DNA of 13,810 nucleotides from an uncultured Marvinbryantia sp. (GCA_937915375.1 CALDMO010000047.1:1-13810); one strand, 5' to 3'. Positions 6,794 through 13,810 are shown, counted from the stretch's first letter. Numbers and translations: made by a program. Notes: generated by a model from the letters alone, not told the origin.

Positions 6794-8164
6794 CTATTTC
6801 GCATCCATCGTTGCCTGCATTTTATCCTGCAGTGTCTGCAATGCCGCCTTTACATCTGTATCTGTATTATATGTCACCTGTTCTCTTAATGCCTGGAATT
6901 CCTGAGACAACTCTGAGGATACCGAACAAAGAGCCGGTATACCACATTCCGGATTATTCGCAATCTCGCGTTCCATTGCATAGATTTCATCCCCATTTTT
7001 CGTCAGAGATACATTATCAAACTCTGCATCGATAACCGGAATTGAACGCCATGTACTGAAATTATCTTCATTAATTACGCCCTGCATACAGAATTTGATA
7101 AACAATGCTGCAAGATCTGCATTTTCAGAACCTGTTGGAATACCAAACACATTACATCCATAAGATGTTGCATTCGCACGCCCATTTTCTGGAACCGGAA
7201 CAGCACATACTTTATACGGAACATCCGGCGCATAAATCTTCAGTGCATTTGTAAACCAGTTACCAGTAATTGTCATACCAACTTTTCCTGTCATATATGG
7301 ATGATCCGGAGAGAACATACCACCCATACCAGAAGTAAAACTGTTAATCTTTTCTGCATCATATTTCTTTGCATACTCACGAATCCATTCCATATATCCA
7401 ACCATTTGATCAGAAACCATATTTAATTTTCCGGTTTCAGCATCATACGGATCTGCTCCGAAAATATACGGTACCGTAAATGCATCCTCACCACTATCTA
7501 ACCACGGAATAATACCCATTCTAGAATAAGAGCCATCCTCCTCTTGAACCGTCATTGCTTCACTCCATGCATTTAACTCATCCAGAGTTTTCGGCGGATT
7601 TTCAGGATCCAGACCACATTCTTTTGCTACATCCGGATTATAAAACAGCATAATAACGTTACTATCTTGCGGAATCAAATAACAGGTATCATCATAATAC
7701 ATAACGTCTTTCATGCCTTCAAAAAAATTATCAACATCCAGTCCAATCTGAGTCAATGTATCATCCAAAGGCAAAAAACATCCTTCTGCCGCATACTGAT
7801 AAGCTGATGTCGCATTATCAATAACAACTAAATCGGGAGCTGTTCCGCCTGCAATAGCAGAAAGGAGCTTTCCATTATTCACACCTGCTCCGTCTGGAAC
7901 AAATTGTACTTCCATCTGAATTCCGAGATCTTTATATGCCTCATTAAATGCATCCACACGCCACTGATCCCATGTCTGAGAATCTCCTGTAAATGCGGAC
8001 CAGTAGGTAAATGTACCTTCTTTTCCGATATCTGTTACTTCTACTTCCAATTCTTTTCCAGCCACATTAATCGTCTTTGTTGTTGTATTTTCTTCTGCAG
8101 ATGCGGACATTCCAAGTGCAAGTCCAAGTGCCATTGTAGCAAGTATGACATTTCTTTTCTTCAT
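6794..8164 (-). CDS. Extracellular solute-binding protein of a carbohydrate ABC transporter (family 1)
   Basis: 456-residue binding protein that captures the substrate outside the membrane and delivers it to the two permeases. The N-terminus MKKRNVILATMALGLALGMS is a signal peptide with an ASA site, giving likely cleavage after Ala23. Family-1 signs include TYWSAFTGDSQTWDQWRVDAF, GGTAPDLVVIDN, YLIPQDSN and GKVGMTITGNW. The mature part begins with about 25 residues of unusual polar leader before the first core strand. The expected lipobox cysteine of Gram-positive binding proteins is absent, so membrane anchoring is not explained. AGGAGG lies seven bases before the ATG. First gene of the operon, behind the long divergent control region. 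The ligand is not readable; a glycoside, oligosaccharide or sugar derivative is likely from context. Confidence 0.92.
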   Translation of the reverse strand: MKKRNVILATMALGLALGMSASAEENTTTKTINVAGKELEVEVTDIGKEGTFTYWSAFTGDSQTWDQWRVDAFNEAYKDLGIQMEVQFVPDGAGVNNGKLLSAIAGGTAPDLVVIDNATSAYQYAAEGCFLPLDDTLTQIGLDVDNFFEGMKDVMYYDDTCYLIPQDSNVIMLFYNPDVAKECGLDPENPPKTLDELNAWSEAMTVQEEDGSYSRMGIIPWLDSGEDAFTVPYIFGADPYDAETGKLNMVSDQMVGYMEWIREYAKKYDAEKINSFTSGMGGMFSPDHPYMTGKVGMTITGNWFTNALKIYAPDVPYKVCAVPVPENGRANATSYGCNVFGIPTGSENADLAALFIKFCMQGVINEDNFSTWRSIPVIDAEFDNVSLTKNGDEIYAMEREIANNPECGIPALCSVSSELSQEFQALREQVTYNTDTDVKAALQTLQDKMQATMDAK

Positions 8165-8530
8165 GATCGTTCCTCCTTTTGTCTAAAATGGATATTATTC
8201 GCTTCTTTTCACACGGCCATGTGTTCATTGTGCCTTGATAATAGCATAATAACATCTCCTCTTCTACTCATGCCCCACCCATTCTCTTATCATTTATTGC
8301 TATTATTATTTATTTAATATATCGTTTTTTTATATATTTCTAATTAATATGTATTTTTTTAGCTGTTTTGCCAATATTTTTAAATCACAGCAAGATAATA
8401 CATTGTATTTTCACTATAATACCGTATAATCACTTCATTCTATTGCATATATATTCTTTCACTATAGCAATTATCTATCTTCATATATTGTCAAAACAAC
8501 ACTTTATTCGAAATCAGGAGGAATGCCGTT
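8165..8530. promoter_or_regulatory. Divergent control region between the transport operon and the araC-type gene
   Basis: 366 bases, very AT-rich, with no convincing gene. On the plus strand TTGTAT (8403-8408), 16 nt and TATAAT (8425-8430) may be the promoter of the regulator gene. On the minus strand TTGGCA (8374-8369), 17 nt and CATATT (8351-8346) may drive the operon, giving a leader of about 175 nt; this one is weak. TTTCACTATA occurs twice in the same orientation (8409-8418 and 8457-8466), a possible regulator site. I found no clear catabolite-repression (cre) site and no riboswitch I recognise. Confidence 0.45.
8409..8466 (+). repeat. Direct repeat TTTCACTATA, two copies 48 bp apart
   Basis: Identical 10-base copies at 8409-8418 and 8457-8466 lie on either side of the presumed regulator promoter -10. 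AraC-family proteins often bind direct repeats. In such AT-rich DNA chance is a real alternative. Confidence 0.35.
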
Positions 8531-9389
8531 ATGAATCATAATGTATTTTTTGAAGAATCCACACTTTAACTACAACCACTTCATCAACGCTTCCTGAATC
8601 AGTGCTCCCACCGCATTTCCTTTGCATTGGCATACCTTTGGCGAGATTATTCTTGCCCAGAAAGATGGCGTACATGTGCAGGTTCAGGGAAAAGAATATT
8701 CTCTTCAAAAAAATGACATCCTTTTCATCTGGCCCGGCGAACTGCATGCTACGCTCCATGCTGAACCGCAGGCACAGCTGATCATTCAATATTTTGGCAG
8801 TTTACTGACCACATTTCCGGAAATGACATTGCTGCAAAATCAGATTCTTTCTATTCATCACATATCCGCGGCGAAAACCGGTTCGCCTGCAGCAGAAATT
8901 GCCGGTCATATGGCAGACATCCGAGACACCTTCCATACAGACAGACGCCTGAATGATATGCGTATGCAGCTTTCCCTCTATCACTTATTGCTTGCGCTTT
9001 ATGATTACACTACAAATACTTTCCAATCAGATTCAGAAGATGGACAGCAGCTTCGTCTCCATACTATACAGGCAATTACAAAAGCCTGCTGCTATATTAC
9101 TGAAAACTGTGAAAAAGCTCTGTCACTGGACGATGTCGCCTCTCATGCCGGCATCAGCAAATTTCATTTTTCCAGATGTTTTAAGGAGTATACGCAAACC
9201 AGTTCCAGTGATTATCTTGCTACGCAGCGTATACAAAAAGCAATTTTGCTTTTTGAAAATCCGAAAATTTCCATCGCCGAAGCAGCTTTTCAATCAGGTT
9301 TCGGAAGTATCGCTTCCTTTAACCGCTCGTTTAAAAAATACAAAAACTGCACGCCTTCCGATTATCGGAATTTAATGCGCCTACCCTAG
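8531..9389 (+). pseudogene. AraC-family transcriptional regulator with disrupted 5' end
   Basis: Regulator with an N-terminal cupin sensor (HWHTFGEIIL and WPGELHATLHAE motifs) and a C-terminal AraC DNA-binding domain. That domain has two helix-turn-helix units (LSLDDVASHAGISKFHFSRCFKEY and the ISIAEAAFQSGFGSIASFNRSFKKY region, about the last 100 residues). The best ribosome site, AGGAGG, precedes ATG 8531, but that frame reads only MNHNVFFEESTL and meets TAA at 8567. The cupin frame continues upstream as YNHFINAS, then TGA (8595-8597), then ISAPTAFPLHWH, which looks coding on both sides of the stop. One nonsense change plus a probable one-base insertion near 8565-8567 are inferred. The only in-frame start after the stop and before the HWH motif is TTG at 8622, without a ribosome site. 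The rest of the frame is intact to 9389. By position it would control the divergent operon and perhaps the GH3 gene. A short reinitiated product cannot be excluded. Confidence 0.6.
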
Positions 9390-9422
9390 CAAAATCTCAC
9401 TACTTTTATAAAAAAATTGCAC

Positions 9423-9451
9423 TAGACGAACATAAATGAACTGTTTATACT
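9423..9451 (+). promoter_or_regulatory. Probable promoter of the GH3 gene
   Basis: TAGACG (9423-9428), a 17-nt spacer and TATACT (9446-9451) form a fair sigma-A promoter, with start near 9458 and a leader of about 50 nt. Just downstream lies the palindrome CCGGAT-CAT-ATCCGG (9463-9477), a candidate operator. Confidence 0.5.
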
Positions 9452-9462
9452 GAGTTTAACTG

Positions 9463-9477
9463 CCGGATCATATCCGG
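9463..9477 (+). repeat. 6-bp inverted repeat at the GH3 transcript start
   Basis: CCGGAT (9463-9468) and ATCCGG (9472-9477) are perfect inverted copies around CAT, within about 20 bases of the presumed start site. It may be a repressor operator or a small leader hairpin; no T-run follows, so it is not a terminator. Confidence 0.4.
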
Positions 9478-9510
9478 AATAAATTTTAAGCTTTTCAGGG
9501 AGGGTATTAC

Positions 9511-11730
9511 ATGAAACACGAAGATTTAAAGGCGCTTCTGGCGGACATGTCCTTGCAGGAGAAAATCGACCAGATGCTGCAGATCATGGGCGGCTTCTAC
9601 CTCGAAGATGCCAATGCTGTCCTCACCGGGCCGAAAGCTCAGCTCGGCATTACCGATGAAGACATCAGCATGGCGGGTTCTATTTTAGGAACATATGGCG
9701 CCGAACAGCTGATGGATATCCAAAAAAAATATATGGAAAAACAGCCTCATCATATTCCACTGCTGTTTATGCTGGATGTTATCCACGGTATGAAAACTGT
9801 TTTTCCGATGCCTCTTGCTCTCGGCGCAACCTTTGACCCGGAGCTTTCCGGTGCATGCGCGTCTGTTGCCGCAAAAGAAGCAGCAGTCAGTGGTCTGCAC
9901 GTTACCTTTTCCCCGATGGTCGATCTTGTACGCGATGCCAGATGGGGCCGTGTAATGGAATCCACCGGTGAAGACACTTATTTAAATGGACTTTTCGCGG
10001 CAGAACAAGTCAAAGGTTTTCAAGGCGACGATATGAGCCTGCCCGGAAAAGTCTGCGCCTGCATTAAGCACTTCGCCGCATACGGCGGCGCACAGGCCGG
10101 ACGGGATTATCATACTGTTCAGCTTACTGAACATACCTTACGCGAATATTATCTTCCCGCCTATGAAGCTGGTATTAAAGCTGGAGTCGGCATGGTAATG
10201 ACCTCTTTCAACACCGTAAACGATATTCCTGCCAGCGGAAATAAATGGCTGATGCGCGATGTACTGCGTAAGGAAATGGGATTTGATGGCGTACTGATCT
10301 CCGATTTTTCCGCAATCCGTGAAACAATCGACCACGGCTATGCTGCAGATGAAGCAGATGCTGCCGCAAAATCACTGGAAGCTGGCGTTGACATTGATAT
10401 GATGACCGGATGCTATGCCGTCAACCTCAAGCACCTTGTAGAAGAAGGAAAAATAGACGAATCACTGATCGATGAAAGTGTACTGCGCATTCTGGAACTA
10501 AAAAATAAACTGGGACTTTTTGAAAACCCATATAAAGATGCCGATCCACAAGCTGAAAAAGAAGTAATTCTTTGTGACGAACACCGCGCACTGGCAAGAA
10601 AAGCCGCGAACGAATCTTTTGTTCTTCTGAAAAACGAAGATCTGCTGCCGCTTGACCTTTCCAAAAAAATTGCTTTTATCGGACCGTACACAAACAATAA
10701 TGAAATCATCAGCAGCTGGTCGATTGCCGGCAATACAAATGACTGCGTAACAATTGAAGAAGCTGCAAAAAAAGTATTTGATTTGAGCAAAACCACTTTC
10801 TGCCAAGGCTGCACCATTCTTCCTAGCGACTATAAATTAGTCGGATTTGGCGGTATGTATGAAAAAGAAGCCCCAACGGAAGAAAAAACAGATTTAGAAA
10901 AGCTTCTTACCGAAGCAATTTCCGCCGCGAAAGAAGCCGATATCGTAGTCATGCCGCTCGGTGAACATTATCTGCAAAGCGGTGAAGCAACCAGCCGCGC
11001 AATGATCGATATTCCGGAAATTCAAATGCACTTACTGCGTGAAATTGCAAAAGTAAATAAAAATATTGTTGTCGTTCTCTTTAATGGCAGACCGCTTGAT
11101 CTGCGCGAAGTCAGCGGACTGGCAAAATCCATTCTGGAAGTCTGGATTCCAGGGACAGAAGGCGGTCATGCAATTACCGACACGCTGATTGGAAAAAATA
11201 ATCCATCCGGCAAACTGCCGATGACATTCCCATACTGTGTCGGTCAGATTCCGATACACTACAATCAGTTTTCAACGGGACGTCCAAATCTGCCGGGAAT
11301 GCAGGAACGTTTCCGTTCCAAATATATTGACATCCCAAATGAACCTTTATATCCGTTCGGTTACGGGCAAAGCTATACCTCATTTGAAATTTCTCCGGTT
11401 ACTTTAAGCAGTCCTGAACTGACTGCCGGTGAAACCATCACCGCAAAAATAACGCTCAAAAACACCGGAAATATTTCTGGTACGGAGGTTGTACAGCTTT
11501 ATCTGCAGGATGTAACTGCCAGCGTTGTCCGTCCGGTCAGAGAGTTAAAGGGCATTAAGCGTATCACACTTGAACCGGGACAGGAACTCGAAGTTTCCTT
11601 CTCTATTGACGAACCGATGCTGCGCTTCTTAAAAGAAAACGGCAGAGTTGAAAGCGAAGCCGGTCTATTCCGCATCTGGATTGGAAATAATAGCCAGACA
11701 GAAAATATGGCAGAATTTATCTTAAAATAA
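9511..11730 (+). CDS. Glycoside hydrolase family 3 beta-glycosidase (beta-glucosidase or beta-xylosidase), cytoplasmic
   Basis: 739-residue retaining exo-glycosidase that removes non-reducing beta-linked glucose or xylose units. The N-terminal (alpha/beta)8 domain carries LDVIHG (D89), RDARWGR (141-147), KHFA (K186-H187) and the nucleophile D265 in LISDFSA. The second alpha/beta domain supplies the likely acid/base E492 in SGEATSR. A fibronectin III-like domain follows PFGYGQSYTSFE, about residues 628-735. Length and domain order match BglX-type enzymes. No signal peptide is present, so it acts on imported oligosaccharides or glycosides. AGGGAGGG lies six bases before the ATG. It has its own promoter and terminator, and follows the regulator gene at about 120 bp in the same direction. 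Glucosidase versus xylosidase cannot be settled by eye. Confidence 0.93.
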   Translation: MKHEDLKALLADMSLQEKIDQMLQIMGGFYLEDANAVLTGPKAQLGITDEDISMAGSILGTYGAEQLMDIQKKYMEKQPHHIPLLFMLDVIHGMKTVFPMPLALGATFDPELSGACASVAAKEAAVSGLHVTFSPMVDLVRDARWGRVMESTGEDTYLNGLFAAEQVKGFQGDDMSLPGKVCACIKHFAAYGGAQAGRDYHTVQLTEHTLREYYLPAYEAGIKAGVGMVMTSFNTVNDIPASGNKWLMRDVLRKEMGFDGVLISDFSAIRETIDHGYAADEADAAAKSLEAGVDIDMMTGCYAVNLKHLVEEGKIDESLIDESVLRILELKNKLGLFENPYKDADPQAEKEVILCDEHRALARKAANESFVLLKNEDLLPLDLSKKIAFIGPYTNNNEIISSWSIAGNTNDCVTIEEAAKKVFDLSKTTFCQGCTILPSDYKLVGFGGMYEKEAPTEEKTDLEKLLTEAISAAKEADIVVMPLGEHYLQSGEATSRAMIDIPEIQMHLLREIAKVNKNIVVVLFNGRPLDLREVSGLAKSILEVWIPGTEGGHAITDTLIGKNNPSGKLPMTFPYCVGQIPIHYNQFSTGRPNLPGMQERFRSKYIDIPNEPLYPFGYGQSYTSFEISPVTLSSPELTAGETITAKITLKNTGNISGTEVVQLYLQDVTASVVRPVRELKGIKRITLEPGQELEVSFSIDEPMLRFLKENGRVESEAGLFRIWIGNNSQTENMAEFILK

Positions 11731-11766
11731 ATTTTTATCCTCGAGTCCCGAAAGATCAAAATAAAA

Positions 11767-11810
11767 ACGGCCGATATCGTGTATTCATCGCGTATATCGG
11801 TCGTCTTTTC
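11767..11810 (+). terminator. Terminator of the GH3 gene, possibly bidirectional
   Basis: ACGGCCGATAT (11767-11777) pairs with ATATCGGTCGT (11794-11804) in an 11-bp stem with one G-U pair, followed by CTTTTC. The minus strand after the stem reads GTTTTTATTTT, so it could also stop minus-strand transcripts leaking past the GH51 gene. Confidence 0.75.
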
Positions 11811-11978
11811 AAATACTTGTCATTTTATGCAATTCAAATATATAATTAGTTTTCTAAAACTCGTTTTTTCGTATTCGTTATACTATTTTCCAATATCATA
11901 TACCCCCGCATCATTCACTGTCAGGCACACCGGAGGCGTTTCTCTTAACCAAAAGTTTTTTCCCGCCTATTAAGCAAA
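11811..11978. other. Intergenic stretch without an intact gene; doubtful coding remnant on the minus strand
   Basis: Between the two converging terminators no start with a ribosome site is seen. On the minus strand 11966-11883 has 27 open codons between stops. They include NFWLRETPPVCLTVNDAG and then VYDIG, which recalls the WWLRSPG...VYV..G pattern of DUF6273-like domains. There is no start codon. It may be a relic of a larger gene or chance. Confidence 0.25.
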
Positions 11979-12009
11979 ACGCCGCCCAGCTTCAAAGGCC
12001 GGACGACGT
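11975..12009 (-). terminator. Terminator of the GH51 gene
   Basis: On the minus strand ACGTCGTCC (12009-12001) pairs with GGGCGGCGT (11987-11979) through nine pairs including two G-U, followed by TTTTGC. It lies about 37 bases after the GH51 stop codon. Confidence 0.75.
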
Positions 12010-12045
12010 TTTTACAATTCTTATTCTTTATGGATTCAAAAATTT

Positions 12046-13560
12046 TTATTTTGTCAGTCTGATTACATTCCAAGATGCTTTATGCAGCATACTTGTCAGT
12101 TCTCCATTGTCCATGGTAGTCTGGTCTGTAGACTGCGGTTTCACATTTTCCTGTCCAAACGCGTTTACTACTTTCAGATCAGAACTTTCCAGAACGATAT
12201 GCTCTGCTACTTTATATCCCTCAAAGCTTCTCACATCTGTTTTTAATACCACGTCTTCTTTCAGGTTACGGTTTACAACAAAAATAGTAACTTCTTCTTT
12301 TTCTTCATTATAGACTGCAACAGCTTCCACATCAGAGATTTCACCATGACGGCTTGTCTCATGTTTATCAGAAGCGATTACCGGCTGCAGGGCAACACCG
12401 CGTCCATATTTAGATGCATGCATAAACGGATAGAAGATTGTCTGTTTCCAGGAACCGCCGCCGTTTGCATCTGTCATAATCGGAGCGATAACATTTACAA
12501 GCTGTGCCAGGCATGCCACTTTTACTCTGTCAGAATGACGAAGCAGAACAATCAGCATCAGGCCGACCAGCAGCGCATCTTCAAAGTTGTAGATATCTTC
12601 CAGCATCGGCGGAGCCACCTGCCACGGATGATTTTCTGTGATATCATTATCTGCAGCATTGGAATGATACCATACATTCCACTCGTCAAAGCTAAGATAC
12701 ATATTCTTTTTACTGCGTTTTTTCGCTTTTACATAATCACAGGTAGCGATGACTTCTTTGATGAAATAATCCATATCATCTGATTTAGCCAGGAAATCAT
12801 TGCTGTCATCCGCACGGTTTCCATAATACTGATGCAGAGAAAGATAATCTACATAATCATACGTATGAGATAATACGGTATCTTCCCATGTTGCAAATGT
12901 CGGCATCTCTCTATTGGAGCTTCCGCATACTACAAACTCTACAGACGGATCGATCAGTTTCATCGCTTTTGCTGTTTCTTCTACCAGACGGCCATACTCA
13001 TCTGCTGTCTTGTGGCCGATCTGCCACGGACCGTCCATTTCATTTCCAAGACACCATGTCTTAAAGTTATACGGCTCTTTCTGACCATGTTTGATACGAA
13101 GATCACTGTATTTTGTACCGCTCGGATGGTTGCAATATTCCAGCAGGTTGCAGGCATCAGAAATTCCTCTGGTACCAAGGTTCACTGCCATCATCACCTC
13201 AGAATTTGCTTCTTTTGCCCATTTGCTGAATTCATGCAGACCAACTTCATTTTTCTCAAGACTTCTCCATGCCAGTTCCAGACGATGCGGACGCTCGCTC
13301 ACCGGTCCCACGCTGTCTTCCCAGTAAAAATTAGAAACAAAGTTTCCGCCCGGATAACGTACGATCGGCACATCCAGTTCTTTTACCAGATCAATAACGT
13401 CTTTACGGAATCCGTCCGCATTAGAAAGCGGATGTCCCGGCTGATAAATTCCATCATAAACCGCTCTTCCGAGATGTTCGATAAAGGAACCGTAAATTCT
13501 TTTGTCAATCGGCGCAATAGAAAACGCCTTGTCCACTACCATTTTTGCATTCTTTGCCAT
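12046..13560 (-). CDS. abfA: Alpha-L-arabinofuranosidase, glycoside hydrolase family 51
   Basis: 504-residue retaining exo-enzyme that releases terminal alpha-L-arabinofuranose from arabino- and arabinoxylo-oligosaccharides. The N-terminal TIM barrel opens with IYGSFIEHLGRAVYDGIY and VRYPGGNFVSNFYWED. The acid/base is E174 in WCLGNEMDGPWQ and the nucleophile is E293 in SFDEWNVWY. YLSLHQYYGN (239-248) and the C-terminal beta-domain from about residue 385 complete the family pattern, and the length is typical. No signal peptide is present, so it works in the cytoplasm on imported oligosaccharides. AAAGGAGG lies before the ATG. It has its own promoter and terminator, and lies downstream of a separate ABC permease gene at the right edge, probably its functional partner. 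Assignment to GH51 is very secure; preference for arabinan versus arabinoxylan fragments is not visible. Confidence 0.97.
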   Translation of the reverse strand: MAKNAKMVVDKAFSIAPIDKRIYGSFIEHLGRAVYDGIYQPGHPLSNADGFRKDVIDLVKELDVPIVRYPGGNFVSNFYWEDSVGPVSERPHRLELAWRSLEKNEVGLHEFSKWAKEANSEVMMAVNLGTRGISDACNLLEYCNHPSGTKYSDLRIKHGQKEPYNFKTWCLGNEMDGPWQIGHKTADEYGRLVEETAKAMKLIDPSVEFVVCGSSNREMPTFATWEDTVLSHTYDYVDYLSLHQYYGNRADDSNDFLAKSDDMDYFIKEVIATCDYVKAKKRSKKNMYLSFDEWNVWYHSNAADNDITENHPWQVAPPMLEDIYNFEDALLVGLMLIVLLRHSDRVKVACLAQLVNVIAPIMTDANGGGSWKQTIFYPFMHASKYGRGVALQPVIASDKHETSRHGEISDVEAVAVYNEEKEEVTIFVVNRNLKEDVVLKTDVRSFEGYKVAEHIVLESSDLKVVNAFGQENVKPQSTDQTTMDNGELTSMLHKASWNVIRLTK

Positions 13561-13590
13561 TGCAGTGTCCTCCTTTTATATGTTGATTTT

Positions 13591-13619
13591 ATCATATCAA
13601 AAACCGTTCCGGTCTTCAA
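13591..13619 (-). promoter_or_regulatory. Promoter of the GH51 gene
   Basis: TTGAAG (13619-13614), a 17-nt spacer and TATGAT (13596-13591) on the minus strand give a start near 13584 and a leader of about 24 nt. TTGAT and ATCAA arms flank the -10, and ACCG-GAA-CGGT lies in the spacer; either could bind a regulator, but both are short. Confidence 0.65.
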
Positions 13620-13695
13620 TAGTTTTTTATAATTTTTTTAAAATATTTCATTTTTACCTAAACAATATCACCAAAAAAAGAACCACATTTTGTGC

Positions 13696-13733
13696 AAAAG
13701 GCTATGACCAAATTGGAAATGTCATAGCCTTTT
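13696..13733 (-). terminator. Terminator of the upstream ABC transporter operon
   Basis: AAAAGGCTATGAC (13696-13708) and GTCATAGCCTTTT (13721-13733) form a perfect 13-bp stem with a 12-base loop. T-runs occur on both sides, so it can work in both directions. It lies directly after the stop codon of the partial permease gene and before the GH51 promoter. Confidence 0.85.
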
Positions 13734-13739
13734 TTCACA

Positions 13740-13810
13740 TTAACCTTTTACAGCACCAGATGTCATACCATCTACCAGATACTTATTAAAGATTAGATAA
13801 ACAATCAGAA
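13740..13810 (-). CDS. C-terminal end of a MalG-type carbohydrate ABC permease (partial)
   Basis: Only the last 22 codons are inside the window. They read LIVYLIFNKYLVDG, then MTSGAVKG and TAA. The ending GxxxGAVKG after a hydrophobic segment is the standard C-terminus of MalG/UgpE-type sugar permeases. It belongs to a second transporter, distinct from the one at 4970-8164, and is probably the last gene of an operon that extends to the right. With the arabinofuranosidase gene next to it, import of arabinose-containing oligosaccharides is a reasonable guess. Confidence 0.75.
   Translation of the reverse strand, partial: LIVYLIFNKYLVDGMTSGAVKG

Noticed and set aside
8067..8255. Minus-strand 62-codon frame overlapping the start of the solute-binding protein gene
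   Set aside because: It reads out of frame through the binding-protein ribosome site and signal peptide; no plausible spacing between its purine-rich stretch and ATG.
8213..8275. Possible 20-codon leader peptide (MSRRGDVIMLLSRHNEHMAV) upstream of the binding-protein gene
   Set aside because: The GGTGGGG before its ATG is too close to act as a ribosome site, and there is no attenuator-like structure or codon run to support a leader role.
8953..9375. Plus-strand 140-codon frame inside the AraC-type gene
   Set aside because: Different frame from the clear AraC DNA-binding domain; a shadow.
10413..10817. Minus-strand 134-codon frame opposite the GH3 gene
   Set aside because: Antisense shadow, serine- and phenylalanine-rich, with no initiation signal.
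11779..11973. Plus-strand 64-codon frame after the GH3 gene
   Set aside because: It starts inside the terminator hairpin and ends next to another terminator, without a ribosome site or coding character.
13012..13632. Plus-strand 206-codon frame opposite the GH51 gene
   Set aside because: Antisense shadow running across the GH51 promoter and ribosome site; the GH51 catalytic motifs on the other strand decide the matter.
1..13810. CRISPR array, tRNA or rRNA genes, insertion sequences, phage attachment sites
   Set aside because: No regularly spaced repeat array, no cloverleaf or rRNA sequence, and no transposase or integrase motif or flanking terminal repeats were seen.

Overview
The window looks like chromosomal DNA from a Gram-positive gut-type Firmicute, most likely a Lachnospiraceae-like clostridium. 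Supporting signs are the moderately AT-rich sequence, strong AGGAGG-type ribosome binding sites, carbohydrate ABC transporter genes with no dedicated ATPase, AraC-type control, GH3 and GH51 enzymes, and a toxin fragment resembling CptIN-type type III toxins of gut clostridia. The species is an inference.

Region 1 (1-375, minus strand) is a type III toxin-antitoxin locus entering from the left edge. It has a promoter overlapped by a perfect 9-bp inverted repeat, a 45-nt antitoxin RNA repeat that can fold into a pseudoknot, a GNRA-loop terminator, and a CptIN-like toxin gene whose reading frame is broken by a probable internal deletion. Region 2 (415-1105, minus) is a NUDIX hydrolase gene with its own good promoter.

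Region 3 (1144-8164, minus) is the core of the window: an eight-gene operon closed by a strong terminator. In transcription order it encodes a solute-binding protein, two ABC sugar permeases, a Gfo/Idh/MocA oxidoreductase, a TIM-barrel sugar isomerase/epimerase-like protein, an SDR-like protein and two tandem VOC (glyoxalase / methylmalonyl-CoA epimerase-like) proteins. There is no sugar kinase and no glycosidase in it. The simplest reading is import of a sugar derivative or glycoside, followed by oxidation to a keto-sugar and metal-assisted isomerisation or elimination. The substrate cannot be read from the sequence.

Region 4 (8165-9389) is the divergent control region and an AraC-family regulator whose 5' end is interrupted by a nonsense codon and probably a frameshift. 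Region 5 (9423-11810, plus) is an intact cytoplasmic GH3 beta-glycosidase gene with its own promoter and terminator. Region 6 (11811-12013) has no intact gene, only a doubtful coding remnant and a terminator. Region 7 (12046-13619, minus) is a cytoplasmic GH51 alpha-L-arabinofuranosidase gene. Upstream of it, at the right edge, is the last part of another MalG-type permease, so a second carbohydrate uptake operon probably continues beyond the window.

Together, regions 3 to 7 form a plant-glycan or plant-glycoside utilisation neighbourhood in which substrates are imported whole and processed in the cytoplasm, since neither glycosidase has a signal peptide.
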